DNA of 64,000 nucleotides from Desulfovibrio inopinatus DSM 10711 (GCF_000429305.1 NZ_AUBP01000001.1:434001-498000); one strand, 5' to 3'. Shown: positions 1 through 9,049, numbered from the stretch's first letter. The notes: a model not told the origin generated them from the sequence alone. Translations and numbers: made by a program.

Positions 1-806
1 ATCCGTGCGACGCGGGCAATGCTGAATACATAGAGAAGACACAAGACCAGCATGACGAGATAATTCAATCCGAGGATGAAACTGAGCGCAACGATAACGC
101 TTGCCCCCATCTGCGCTACGGTTGAGGCCATGAGTCCGCAAATGCCGAAGGGCAGGAGATAAAGCGACCAGTTGAGGATGGAAAGAAACGTATAATAGAC
201 ATCATCGCACACCGAAAGCAGGGTCTCTCCTTGGTGCTCGGGCAATACACCAATGGCTGTACCAACAAGAGAAGATACCAACAGCAGTGGCACGAGTTTA
301 CCGCTGCTCAGTGCATCAAATACATTTTCCGGGATAATCTGCTCTAAACCTTCTCCGCCGCCCGGAGTCTGGGCTCCCAATGGAATTTGCGTCTGAGTCA
401 ATATTTTACCAAGAAACGACAAGGTATCCGGCCCAATGGACCAGAACATGGCTCCGGTGGCAAAGCACCATGAGGACAGCGCGGCGACAAGTAATGCGCC
501 GACGACAAATACGAGAATGGTGCGGGAAACGTAGCGGGCGGTTTCTCCACTTTTCAGCGTTCGCGCGATGCTGGTGACAACAACGGCCAGAATGATCGGT
601 AAACTGGACATGGATAAGAGCGTAACGAAAAAGTCGCCCAACCACTTGAGTTTGAGGCCGGTTTGTTCGTCAAAGAGGCCGATTGCCACACCGAGGGCGA
701 TTGATCCCACCGCAACCCATGGATTGGCGAGAAAGTCCAGGATACGTCCCATTTTTTTGGAAAAATCCTGTTGCTGCCAGAAGTGTTGATGCTGGCTGCT
801 CCTCAC
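1..806 (-). CDS. Dicarboxylate/amino acid:cation symporter (DAACS/SDF family), N-terminal part
   Basis: Partial: the gene runs off the left edge, leaving 268 codons. The GTG start at 806 overlaps the stop of the upstream binding-protein gene as GTGA and is preceded by AAAGGAG six bases upstream, so the two are translationally coupled. The protein begins with a short hydrophilic segment, then the hydrophobic stretches typical of the sodium:dicarboxylate symporter fold (segments near VAVGSIALGVAIGLF, SLPIILAVVVTSIART and LVPLLLVSSLVGTAIGVLP). Family members are inner-membrane secondary transporters that import glutamate, aspartate, C4-dicarboxylates or serine with Na+ or H+. The substrate cannot be read here because the C-terminal substrate-binding hairpins lie outside the window. 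The coupling to an amino-acid-type binding protein argues for an amino-acid substrate, which is inference. Confidence 0.85.
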   Translation of the reverse strand, partial: MRSSQHQHFWQQQDFSKKMGRILDFLANPWVAVGSIALGVAIGLFDEQTGLKLKWLGDFFVTLLSMSSLPIILAVVVTSIARTLKSGETARYVSRTILVFVVGALLVAALSSWCFATGAMFWSIGPDTLSFLGKILTQTQIPLGAQTPGGGEGLEQIIPENVFDALSSGKLVPLLLVSSLVGTAIGVLPEHQGETLLSVCDDVYYTFLSILNWSLYLLPFGICGLMASTVAQMGASVIVALSFILGLNYLVMLVLCLLYVFSIARVAR

Positions 807-1957
807 GGTTTCTCCTTTGGGTCGAATGCGGTGTAAGGGCGTGACAACCATCGCCAGAGAACGAGAAGGATGACAAAAGCCACGCCGGTCACCGCGATAG
901 AAAGCAGCGAACCGGGGGGAGCATGTGGCAGTGCATATGCGCTGTCACTTTGGGGTGTGGTCACTTCGGCATCTGAAAATTCCGGATAATAGTGTTCCAA
1001 TGCGGTATCGATATCCGTCAGTGCTTTGTTTCTGGAAATAACGACATTGACAAAGGCGAGGAGATGGGCATTGGCCGGAGATACAGCCACGGCCAGATTG
1101 TCTGTTTCGTCGGGAAAGGCAATCCATTTCAGTTCTACCCCGAGTTCCGGATCGGCCTTCAGCAGATATTCCGAGTCATATTGACTGATCAAGGTGGCGA
1201 GTGCCTTGCCTTCGGCAACGGCCATCGGGCCGCTATTCGTACCGCGTGTGGGGAGAATGGTTGCTTGAGGAAAAAGTTGTCCGGCCAAGGCTTCCTGAGC
1301 CGTTCCTTGTTGTTGCGCAAACACAACTTCGGTGTTGTTCAGAAAAAGTTGCGGGTGATCCCAATAGCGAAGGCGCAACGAGAACATCTCTGCGGCATGT
1401 TTTCGGTTGATAATAACGCCCATGGGAAAAGTGGCATAAGGAACGCTAAAACGAACCATTAAAGCCCGTTCCGGCGTGATGGACAAGGCGCTGATGCCGA
1501 GATCGGCTCTTCCTGCGGCGACGTCTTCGCAAACGGCGTTGAAGCTTTGTGCGGTCCGTTGGACATCGAGATCGACACCGAGGAAGTCGGCAATTGTACG
1601 GGCAAGGGAGATGTCGACACCGATGATACGTTTACCGTGGTCCATGACAACAGGAACCGAACGATCGGTCGTTCCGGTATCCTCGAAAAAGAAGAGCGGT
1701 TCACTCCCACGGAATTGAGAGACAATCAGTCTGCCTCGCGATGTGATGCGTTGAATCGCATCGGAATTGGTCGAAACGGTTTCAGCGCTCCCCAAGGACG
1801 TCGAAAACACCAAGATCAATGTCAGCAGAACAGAGGCGCACAGCATACGCACACCATGTTGCAGAGGAGACATCTTCCCCGGCATGACCTCTTGCTTTTG
1901 GGAGGAGCGTTTCCTCTTCGTAGAAGCGATGAAAACAGGAGACTCTTTTTTGAGCAT
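803..1957 (-). CDS. Membrane-anchored periplasmic solute-binding protein (SBP family 3, amino-acid type)
   Basis: 384 aa from the ATG at 1957, which has CAGGA upstream. The frame is open back to a GTG at 2065, and an internal ATG about 28 residues in would give a more usual signal peptide, so the start is uncertain. A hydrophobic export segment is followed by a complete bacterial family-3 binding fold, with the signatures GVDISLARTIADFLGV and ADLGISALSITPERALMVRF. Unlike ordinary soluble binding proteins it ends in a transmembrane helix (about residues 351-371) and a short basic cytoplasmic tail, so it is tethered to the inner membrane with its binding domain in the periplasm. It overlaps the downstream DAACS symporter by four bases. 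It probably captures an amino acid or dicarboxylate for that symporter; no ABC permease of the matching polar amino-acid type is present. Confidence 0.8.
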   Translation of the reverse strand: MLKKESPVFIASTKRKRSSQKQEVMPGKMSPLQHGVRMLCASVLLTLILVFSTSLGSAETVSTNSDAIQRITSRGRLIVSQFRGSEPLFFFEDTGTTDRSVPVVMDHGKRIIGVDISLARTIADFLGVDLDVQRTAQSFNAVCEDVAAGRADLGISALSITPERALMVRFSVPYATFPMGVIINRKHAAEMFSLRLRYWDHPQLFLNNTEVVFAQQQGTAQEALAGQLFPQATILPTRGTNSGPMAVAEGKALATLISQYDSEYLLKADPELGVELKWIAFPDETDNLAVAVSPANAHLLAFVNVVISRNKALTDIDTALEHYYPEFSDAEVTTPQSDSAYALPHAPPGSLLSIAVTGVAFVILLVLWRWLSRPYTAFDPKEKP

Positions 1958-2182
1958 AAATTCCTGGTATACCGAAGGAGTAGTGAGTGCAAGCCTTGTT
2001 GAAAAAAATGTGCTTGCGTGACAATCCGGTATGGAATGCTCAACAGCTGTTTTTCTGTTCCACACTGGTCATCGATATGGTTTCGTGCTACCCGGTGATA
2101 TGGTCTTTGTAGTGTCTGTCGATTGAGGTCCGTATGGACGAGATCTACAAGGGACAAGGCCACGGACGAAAGATAAAGGATT

Positions 2183-3286
2183 ATGATGGATGAATTGCTC
2201 GTGCTTGAGGGAGTGACGCGTGTTTTCGGTGATGTGCACGCCGTCAGTGATATGTCTCTTTCCATTCGGAAAGGCGAGCTGCTGACACTTCTCGGGCCAA
2301 GCGGATCGGGGAAGTCGACCGTCCTCAATATGGTTGCCGGGTTTTTGTCTCCGACAGCGGGGCGTATCTTGTTGAACGGGGACGATATTACACCGATTCC
2401 ACCGGAGCGGCGAAGTATCGGGATGGTCTTTCAGGATTATGCCTTGTTTCCGCACATGAGCGTGTTTGATAATATCGCGTTTCCTCTCCGAATGCGGAAA
2501 GAAAATCCGGCGATCATTCATGAACGCGTGAACCAGGTTCTTGAAGCTGTCAAACTCCCCGATATGGGGAAACGCTATCCTGATCAACTCAGTGGCGGGC
2601 AAAAACAGCGTATCGCACTGGCTCGTGCTATTGTGTTCAATCCACACATTTTGCTTATGGACGAACCGCTTGGTGCGCTTGATGAAAAACTGCGCAAGCA
2701 CATGCGTGCGGAAATCAAGCAATTGCAGCGTGAACTTGGGATTACTGTTGTGCTGGTAACACACAATCAAGATGAAGCGTTGAGTATGTCTGACAGAATT
2801 GCAGTCATGTACCAGGGCCGTGTCATTCAGGTTGATCGGCCAGATTGCATTTATGAGCATCCTGCCACCATGTTTGTCGCCGATTTTGTCGGTGAATCCA
2901 ATTTTCTGTCTGGTCGTGTTTGCGAGATGACACAGGACGAAACCTGCGTGGATACCGTTGATGGTTTGCAAGTGTTTGCGGCGCGGCGTAACGGCGTTGT
3001 GCAAGGAGATTCGGTAACGGTCATGGTTCGCCCGGAAAATGTGTTCCTTGCACCGAGCGAAAAGACGATTTCTTCAGGGGCATGCAATCGTTTTTCCGGA
3101 AAGATCGTCCATATGGTGTATGGTGGAGACGCAGGAGTATGTATAGTTTCCCTGGCACAGGATACCGTTGTTCGTGCCAAACTGCCGGGGATGCAAATCA
3201 AGCGATTCGAGGTCGGCCAGAAGGTCTTTGTGTATTGGACATCGCACGACGCCATCACCTTGGAGGCGAGTGCATCGCGTGCTTGA
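2183..3286 (+). CDS. potA: Spermidine/putrescine-type ABC transporter ATP-binding protein
   Basis: 367 aa; cytoplasmic ATPase that energises the two permeases encoded downstream. Visible motifs are Walker A GPSGSGKST (about residue 37), the signature LSGGQKQR (about 136), Walker B ILLMDEPLGALD and the switch histidine in VLVTHNQDEAL. The C-terminal third (about 240-367) matches the TOBE/OB regulatory region of PotA-like ATPases. It is first in a four-gene operon (ATPase, binding protein, two permeases), the common polyamine/putrescine-type arrangement. The start uses AAGGATT just before tandem ATGs at 2183 and 2186. Family substrates include spermidine, putrescine, 2-aminoethylphosphonate and Fe3+; the PotD-type partner favours a polyamine, but this is not proven. 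Confidence 0.88.
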   Translation: MMDELLVLEGVTRVFGDVHAVSDMSLSIRKGELLTLLGPSGSGKSTVLNMVAGFLSPTAGRILLNGDDITPIPPERRSIGMVFQDYALFPHMSVFDNIAFPLRMRKENPAIIHERVNQVLEAVKLPDMGKRYPDQLSGGQKQRIALARAIVFNPHILLMDEPLGALDEKLRKHMRAEIKQLQRELGITVVLVTHNQDEALSMSDRIAVMYQGRVIQVDRPDCIYEHPATMFVADFVGESNFLSGRVCEMTQDETCVDTVDGLQVFAARRNGVVQGDSVTVMVRPENVFLAPSEKTISSGACNRFSGKIVHMVYGGDAGVCIVSLAQDTVVRAKLPGMQIKRFEVGQKVFVYWTSHDAITLEASASRA

Positions 3287-3303
3287 TAAACAGGAGGGAA
3301 GAC

Positions 3304-4383
3304 ATGAACGATCCACGCTGGATGAACAGACGACGGTTTCTCGTGACACTTGGTCAAACTACGGGAGTTGTTGTTGCAGCTTCGGCCATGGGACCATTTG
3401 TCGGGCGTGTCGTGGCAAGTGATGCAACACTGCGTATCTGCTCGTATGGTGGATCGTTTCAGGAGTCCCAACGCAAGGCTTTTTTTGATCCCTTCTCCAA
3501 GGAATTCAACGTAAAGATTATTGAAGCCACTGATCCGGATATTGCCAAAGTCAAAGCCCAGGTAATGACCAAGAATTATGAGTGGGATGTCGTGGACATG
3601 GAAACGCGGCATGTAGCGCGAGGTGAGGTGGAAGGCCTGCTTGAACCGCTTGATTTGTCCATTATCGATACCTCTCATATCGACAAGATGGCTGTCCGAA
3701 AGTGCGCGGTTGCCAATGATTTTTGGACGACAGGGTTGGCTTATAACACCAAGAACTTGGGAGGGAAGGAACCGGCGCAAGGTTGGGCAGATTTTTGGGA
3801 TGTGAAGCGTTTTCCCGGACCACGAGCCATGCAGAATCAAGCACCGTTTAATCTTGAATTTGCCTTGATTGCCGATGGTGTCCCTATGGAGAAACTCTAT
3901 CCGCTTGATTTGGATCGGGCGTTTAAAAAAATGGATGCCATCCGCGACCATATTACGGTGTGGTGGAAAAATGGTGCCGAGCAGATACAACTGCTTTCCA
4001 CGGGGGAAGTCACCTACTCCACGGCATGGAATGGCAGGATTTCCGTTGCCAAAGCAAAGGGAGCACCTTTGGGATTCGTCTGGAATGGTGGATGTTTCGA
4101 CATGGATTGGTGGTGTGTTCCCAAAGGGAATCCCAACAAAAAACTCGCCATGCAGTTTATCAATTTTGCATTGTCGGCCAAACGTCAGGCGTACCAGTTT
4201 GGAGAATTGATCCCCTACGGGCCGACCAATCTTGAAGCATTCAATAGCATTCCTGAAGAACGGGCGCGTGAATTACCGAATTATCCGGCCAATGCCAAAG
4301 TGCAATTTCTGCAAAATGCAGATTATTGGGGCGAGCATCTTGCCGCCGTGACCGAACGCTGGAATGCCTGGATGCTGGGTTAA
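3304..4383 (+). CDS. potD: Tat-exported PotD/PotF-type extracellular solute-binding protein
   Basis: 359 aa from the ATG at 3304, chosen for AGGAGG seven bases upstream and for the export signal; the frame is open further upstream but overlaps potA. Residues 1-42 form a twin-arginine signal (MNRRRFLVTLG followed by a hydrophobic core), so the protein is probably folded before export. The mature part has the PotD/F fold: LRICSYGGSFQESQRKAF at its start, WDVVDMETRHVARGEVEGLLEPLDLS, and later GGCFDMDWWCVPKG. It delivers the ligand to the permeases encoded at 4469-6138. A Tat signal on a polyamine-type binding protein is less common than a Sec signal. A strong stem-loop follows the stop codon and may raise the level of this message relative to the permeases. 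Confidence 0.88.
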   Translation: MNDPRWMNRRRFLVTLGQTTGVVVAASAMGPFVGRVVASDATLRICSYGGSFQESQRKAFFDPFSKEFNVKIIEATDPDIAKVKAQVMTKNYEWDVVDMETRHVARGEVEGLLEPLDLSIIDTSHIDKMAVRKCAVANDFWTTGLAYNTKNLGGKEPAQGWADFWDVKRFPGPRAMQNQAPFNLEFALIADGVPMEKLYPLDLDRAFKKMDAIRDHITVWWKNGAEQIQLLSTGEVTYSTAWNGRISVAKAKGAPLGFVWNGGCFDMDWWCVPKGNPNKKLAMQFINFALSAKRQAYQFGELIPYGPTNLEAFNSIPEERARELPNYPANAKVQFLQNADYWGEHLAAVTERWNAWMLG

Positions 4384-4395
4384 AATCAGTGAACC

Positions 4396-4442
4396 TTGCC
4401 CGGCGTAGCGTCAATGGTGTCCTATCATGCTGCGTCGGGCAA
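4396..4442 (+). other. Intercistronic stem-loop between potD and potB
   Basis: A 14-bp stem (4396-4409 with 4429-4442, including two G-T pairs) with a 19-base loop lies in the only substantial gap of the pot operon. There is no T-run, so it is unlikely to be a terminator. Comparable stem-loops after binding-protein genes stabilise the upstream message in other ABC operons; that role here is inference. Confidence 0.5.
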
Positions 4443-4468
4443 TCTCGCGATGAGAAAAAACAATCACT

Positions 4469-5329
4469 ATGATGCAAGGAGTTCCACACGATCCGGCACA
4501 ATCTCGTGGAGGAGTATGGCTCGTTATCCCGGCATTTGTGGCCCTCGTCGTATTGTTTGTTGTCCCGCTCGTGCGCGTTTTGTTGCTGAGTTGTTTTGAT
4601 CCTGGTTTTACTCTGGAGCATTTCGTTCATTTTTTTCGACAGACGGTGTATTCCAGGATTTTATATAATACTGTTCGTATGTCATGCATCGCGACGCTGG
4701 CGTCTTTGTGTTTGGGGTATGCCATTGCGTATGTCATGTCTCGTTCGAGGCCGGTTGTTCGTCTTGTGTTGCTGGCAATTGTCGTGCTTTCGTTCGGAAT
4801 AAGTCTCTTACTTCGGGTTTTTTCCTGGTCATTTATCTTGCAACGACATGGTCCGGTGAATTGGTTGTTGATGTGGACCGGTGCCACACAGACACCATTG
4901 CCCCTCCTCCATAATGAATTCTCCGTTTTGGTTGGCCTGACACATATTTTTACACCGTATGCCGTCTTTCCTATCTACAGCATGCTTGTGCGGACCGATC
5001 CCAATCTTGAACGGGCAGCCCGAAATCTCGGCGCGTCACGGATGCAAGCCTTTTGGAGAGTCACCTTTCCATTGTCGCTTCCTGGCGTTGAAGCGGCAGG
5101 CGTTCTCATTTTTATCATGGCATTAGGATCGTTCGTCACACCGGCCTTGCTTGGTGGACGAAAAGAACAGATGCTCTCCAATGTGATTCAAACGCAGGTC
5201 ACGGAGTTGCTCAATTGGCCGTTTGCTGCGGCCATGTCGTTGGTGCTTCTTGCCGTCACTTTGCTCTGCGTCTGGGTGGCCAGTCGCAGTCTCGGCGTTG
5301 ATCGGCTGATGGGACATGACCCGTCATGA
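4469..5329 (+). CDS. potB: Polyamine-type ABC transporter permease (PotB-like)
   Basis: 286 aa, inner membrane. Six hydrophobic segments are visible, the first at about residues 17-39 (VWLVIPAFVALVVLFVVPL). The coupling (EAA) loop that docks onto the ATPase is NLERAARNLGASRMQAFWRV (about residues 175-195), followed by PLSLPGVEAAGVLIF. It forms a heterodimer channel with the next permease. Tandem ATGs at 4469 and 4472 have only a weak ribosome site, which fits lower expression than the binding protein. Its stop overlaps the next start as ATGA. Confidence 0.87.
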   Translation: MMQGVPHDPAQSRGGVWLVIPAFVALVVLFVVPLVRVLLLSCFDPGFTLEHFVHFFRQTVYSRILYNTVRMSCIATLASLCLGYAIAYVMSRSRPVVRLVLLAIVVLSFGISLLLRVFSWSFILQRHGPVNWLLMWTGATQTPLPLLHNEFSVLVGLTHIFTPYAVFPIYSMLVRTDPNLERAARNLGASRMQAFWRVTFPLSLPGVEAAGVLIFIMALGSFVTPALLGGRKEQMLSNVIQTQVTELLNWPFAAAMSLVLLAVTLLCVWVASRSLGVDRLMGHDPS

Positions 5330-6138
5330 TACGAAGATACAGGCAACGAGGAAAAGCGCAGAGTCGCGCACAGGTGGGATATTCCGTTCGCGCTTTGGCA
5401 TGTTGTGGGGCGATATTCTTGATGGCGCCGATAGTCGTGTTAGTGGTCGCATCGTTCAATGATGCAGCATTTCTTGACTTTTCGTCGTATTCTTTCGGTA
5501 TAGAACAATATCGCCGTTTTATGGCCTCGCCGGCCTGGAGGGAGGCGGCTGTCAATTCGTTGCTCGTTTCGGGCATGACGTCGGCGGCATCGACTGTCCT
5601 CGGTGTCTTAGCGGCTTTAGGCTTGACTCGTGGTCAATTCATTGGGAGAAATTTCATCCGCTTGTTTTTCTTTTCTCCCATGATTATTCCTCCCATCGTG
5701 CTTGCCTTGGCTTATTATCTCGCGATGAGTCATCTTGGACTTATTGGAACACGAATGGCGTTGTTTTTGGCGTATCTTCCTTTGACGCTACCGTTCTCGC
5801 TCTTGCCGATTATGGCTTCATTGTCCAAACTTGATCCGAATCTCGAACGTGCTGCAAGAAGTTGCGGCGCCTCCCCGTTGACGACGTTTTTTCGCATCAC
5901 CTTGCCGCTTATTCGCCCTGGGGTCTTCACGGGAGCATTATTCAGCTTCATGGTCGCATTGGATGAAGTTGTCATTGCGGTGTTTTTGTGCGGCTCCACG
6001 GCTGTCACCCTTCCGAAGAAAATGTGGTCATCCATTCGTTTTGAAATTGAACCCATGTTGCCCGCCATTTCGACCGTGCTGATTCTCGTTGCGTTGTGCT
6101 GTATGTCGCTGGTTGCTCTCGTCGGTAAACGACGTTGA
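5326..6138 (+). CDS. potC: Polyamine-type ABC transporter permease (PotC-like)
   Basis: 270 aa, inner membrane, translationally coupled to potB (ATGA overlap). It has six predicted membrane spans and the EAA loop NLERAARSCGASPLTTFFRI at about residues 172-191, followed by the usual GVFTGALFSFMVALDE. The basic N-terminus (MIRRYRQRG) fits a cytoplasmic start. It is the last gene of the pot operon. The following gap (6139-6360) shows a TATAAT at 6215-6220 that may belong to a separate promoter for the FIST-PP2C gene, although its -35 partner is poor. Confidence 0.87.
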   Translation: MIRRYRQRGKAQSRAQVGYSVRALACCGAIFLMAPIVVLVVASFNDAAFLDFSSYSFGIEQYRRFMASPAWREAAVNSLLVSGMTSAASTVLGVLAALGLTRGQFIGRNFIRLFFFSPMIIPPIVLALAYYLAMSHLGLIGTRMALFLAYLPLTLPFSLLPIMASLSKLDPNLERAARSCGASPLTTFFRITLPLIRPGVFTGALFSFMVALDEVVIAVFLCGSTAVTLPKKMWSSIRFEIEPMLPAISTVLILVALCCMSLVALVGKRR

Positions 6139-6360
6139 TCGTGGACACACAGATTTCTTTCAATGCGGCACGAAAACGAGAGGATCAGTTATTCTTTTTT
6201 CTTGAAACGTGACGTATAATAGCAACGCACTGCCCCTGAGAAGAATAATCGTTAGGAATTCAGGCCTTGGGTCGGGGGGGTGCGATATGTATTGGGAAGA
6301 ATCCAAGAGATGTACATGAACGTGCAACGCTGTTGAACACGGTCAGACTGAGAGGAAAGG

Positions 6361-8799
6361 ATGTTTCGAAGTGCTATCGGTCATGCAGAAGGTATTGACA
6401 CCACTATCGTTGTCAGACGTGCTCTTGATCAACTATCGGAAGCTCTTGAGGGGGCGACTCCCCAGGCGCTTATTGTATTTGCCTGTAGTGAATTTGACCA
6501 CAACGTGATGATCAAGGCGATTGCCGATGCCTATCCTCATACGCCATTATCTGGAGGCACGACTCTGGGGGAATTCAGCACAGGGCTCGGCATCAGTGAT
6601 GATTCTATTCTGATAACAGCATTGGTTTCTGATACCATTGGTTTTGCTTCTGGTCGTGTGGATGACGTGCGAACGGACCCGAAGTCTGCCATTCAAATGG
6701 AATGGGATAAGGCCGTGTCTTCTTTGGGAGGAGCGCCCAAAATTTGTCTGGTTTTTCCGGAAACCCATGTGAACCCCATTGGCCCCGTACTTCGCGTGCT
6801 TTTTGACATTGTCAATGCAGAGGACAATTGTATGCTTGTCGGTGGATTAGTTGGAACCGACACCAGTAGTGACCGAACTCCTGTTCAGTTTCATGAATCC
6901 GGTTCGCTCTCCGGTGGATTGACCTTCATGCTTATTGGTGGACCTGTAACCACATATAGTGTGGCATGTCAGAATTGGCATGAAATTGGTCGTCAAGGGA
7001 TCGTGACGGAGGCGAAGGGAACGACGATCCTTCGCATCGATCATCTACCAGCCGCGGACTTTTACCGTGAGCATCTTGGTCCCCAAGCACCGCCGTTGCA
7101 GGAATTTCCACTCAGTATCAAGGAGCGCAACCAGGACGACGCATTCATCCGCGGTGTCGTGGCTATTGATGAGAGTTCCGGAGCTCTCATCGTGAGTGAT
7201 GACGTCTCCATTGGTGCCGTGGTGCGCATGACAAAGGTCAAGCCGCAATTTCTCTTGGAGGGGGTACATGATCAGTTTCGGAAAATTCCTCCGGAGGTAG
7301 TGAAACGGTCGGCGATTGCGTTGTCGTTTTCTTGTGGGGCTCGTCGATGGTTGCTTGGTACGCAAGCCATCAATGAACTGAGAACGATGAAGCACGCATT
7401 GCCATGTTATGTTCCTATCGTTGGTTTTTATAGTTACGGGGAGGTTGGTCCTATTGGCCAGGGACGCCCAAGCGCGTTGCATAACCATACTTTGGTGACG
7501 GTTTTTCTTGCGGAAGAAGATGCTACACCTCTTTGTCAGTCGCATGCAGTCTGTCAGCAGCATAAAAAGAAGCGTCAACCATCACTTGCAGGGCTTAAAC
7601 ATGAGAATGAATTCCTTGCGCGCAAGCTCGCTCGTGTAAAGTTTAATTTAAAAAGCATGGAGGAGAATCGCGCGGCTTGGCTTGCACTTATGATGAATCT
7701 CCTGACTGGTCTGCGCAAGAGTGAGGAGAAATATCGGCGTATTGTTGAAACATGTACGGAAGGCTTTCTTCTCTTAGGGAAAGACTCTCGGATTGAGTAT
7801 GCAAATGCATCCTGGTTACGTCTTACCGGCTATTCCAAAGAAGAAGTGATCGGTTCTATGCCATCGATGTATACACCGGATGGCGAAATTGGTTGCATTT
7901 CGAGTGAGTTGAATGAATCGACAGGATACTGGCGTCGTGAAACCTCTTTGGTACATAAAAGTGGGCATTTCATTCCGGTGCTTATTACTGCCAATGTGCT
8001 TACTGGGGATTCCGGTGATCTCATGGGGTATTTCCTTTTTGTGACGGATTTGACGGAATCCAAAAAGGCATTGCTCTTGGCGGGACAGTTTCAGCGAAGT
8101 CTGTTTCCTTCGGAAGCACCCAATATCCCCGGACTGGAATTGGCAGGGCGCTCGGAACCCTGCGATGAAGTCGGGGGAGATTATTTTGATTACATCAGCA
8201 ATGCAGAAGGGCCCTGCGCACTGGTTGTTGCGGATGTCTCCGGACACGGTGTCGATGCCTCACTTTTGATGAGTTCGGTTCGAACGTATTTGCGTAGTCA
8301 TCCGAGTGATAAAGACAGTTTGGGGACAATAATCTCCAGCCTGAATGCCCAACTTGCTCAGGATGTTTCGCAGACAGGACGTTTTGTGACACTGTTTCAT
8401 CTTCTGGCGGATTCTCGTTCCGGTGACCTTGTTTGGGTGCGGGCAGGGCACGACCCGGCCTGGGTGTATGACCCGGCGGCGGACACATTCTCATTACTTG
8501 AAGGCGTTGGGCTTCCTTTGGGAGTCTTGGACGATACTCGCTATATAGCCAACCTTCTGGAAAACAGGCCTAAGAATGCGATCATCGTTATCGGGACAGA
8601 TGGCATATGGGAGTCAAACAATATTCACGGCGAAATGTTTGGGAAAGAACGGTTTTTAAGTGTTATCCGCGAAAATGCTGTCCAGGATGCCCGGACAATT
8701 CGAGATGGTGTCTTTGAAGCTGTTCGTGAATTTTCTCGCGGTGTCCGCGTCAGTGACGATATGACTCTGGTGGTGGCAAAGTTTCACGACGAAGGATGA
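6361..8799 (+). CDS. FIST - PAS - PP2C (SpoIIE-type) signalling phosphatase
   Basis: 812 aa with GAGAGGAAAGG directly before the ATG; no signal or membrane segment is evident, so it is probably cytoplasmic. Domain order: FIST N (about 30-225), FIST C (about 245-385), a short linker helix, a PAS domain (about 455-570, starting KYRRIVETCTEGFLLLGKDS) and a C-terminal SpoIIE/PP2C phosphatase (about 600-812). Phosphatase metal motifs are visible as GGDYFDY and VVADVSGHGVDASLLMS, then GTDGIWE and SDDMTLVVAKF. FIST domains are proposed small-ligand sensors, often found near amino-acid metabolism; PP2C domains of this type usually dephosphorylate an anti-anti-sigma (STAS) partner. No STAS or anti-sigma gene is in the window, so the target is unknown. 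Its place beside two uptake systems suggests it reads an amino acid or amine. Confidence 0.85.
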   Translation: MFRSAIGHAEGIDTTIVVRRALDQLSEALEGATPQALIVFACSEFDHNVMIKAIADAYPHTPLSGGTTLGEFSTGLGISDDSILITALVSDTIGFASGRVDDVRTDPKSAIQMEWDKAVSSLGGAPKICLVFPETHVNPIGPVLRVLFDIVNAEDNCMLVGGLVGTDTSSDRTPVQFHESGSLSGGLTFMLIGGPVTTYSVACQNWHEIGRQGIVTEAKGTTILRIDHLPAADFYREHLGPQAPPLQEFPLSIKERNQDDAFIRGVVAIDESSGALIVSDDVSIGAVVRMTKVKPQFLLEGVHDQFRKIPPEVVKRSAIALSFSCGARRWLLGTQAINELRTMKHALPCYVPIVGFYSYGEVGPIGQGRPSALHNHTLVTVFLAEEDATPLCQSHAVCQQHKKKRQPSLAGLKHENEFLARKLARVKFNLKSMEENRAAWLALMMNLLTGLRKSEEKYRRIVETCTEGFLLLGKDSRIEYANASWLRLTGYSKEEVIGSMPSMYTPDGEIGCISSELNESTGYWRRETSLVHKSGHFIPVLITANVLTGDSGDLMGYFLFVTDLTESKKALLLAGQFQRSLFPSEAPNIPGLELAGRSEPCDEVGGDYFDYISNAEGPCALVVADVSGHGVDASLLMSSVRTYLRSHPSDKDSLGTIISSLNAQLAQDVSQTGRFVTLFHLLADSRSGDLVWVRAGHDPAWVYDPAADTFSLLEGVGLPLGVLDDTRYIANLLENRPKNAIIVIGTDGIWESNNIHGEMFGKERFLSVIRENAVQDARTIRDGVFEAVREFSRGVRVSDDMTLVVAKFHDEG

Positions 8800-8958
8800 G
8801 TGAAAATTTTGTTTTTCCGAGAGCACCTTCTTTCAGGAGAGATTTTTTTCCTCCTTTGCCGATTAAATTGACACAATCCGTGATCGCGATGCGTTGTGAA
8901 TATGTTTTCGGGATGATTCCGTCTTCAGAAGCTTTCCGTTTTCTTGTTTGATCGACAA

Positions 8959-9000
8959 TTCCAGACATCTTCCAGTCGTTTTTGCTGTTTCTTCCAGACA
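8959..9000 (+). promoter_or_regulatory. Three TTCCAG repeats on one helical face, possible activator (enhancer) sites
   Basis: TTCCAG occurs at 8959, 8970 and 8992, that is, at offsets of 11 and 22 bp; the outer two extend to TTCCAGACA. They lie about 50-90 bp upstream of the sigma-54-like element at 9050, where bacterial enhancer-binding proteins usually bind. Inference: binding sites for the response regulator encoded at 9962. The rest of the 308-bp gap 8800-9107 shows no convincing gene or terminator. Confidence 0.4.
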
Positions 9001-9049
9001 ATGGACGAGATACGAAAAAGTAATAGGTTGTATTCGTTTTCTTTTTTCG

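Noticed and set aside
2069-3990. Two overlapping minus-strand frames opposite potA/potD
   Set aside because: Antisense to a clear ABC transporter operon, with no signal or family motif.
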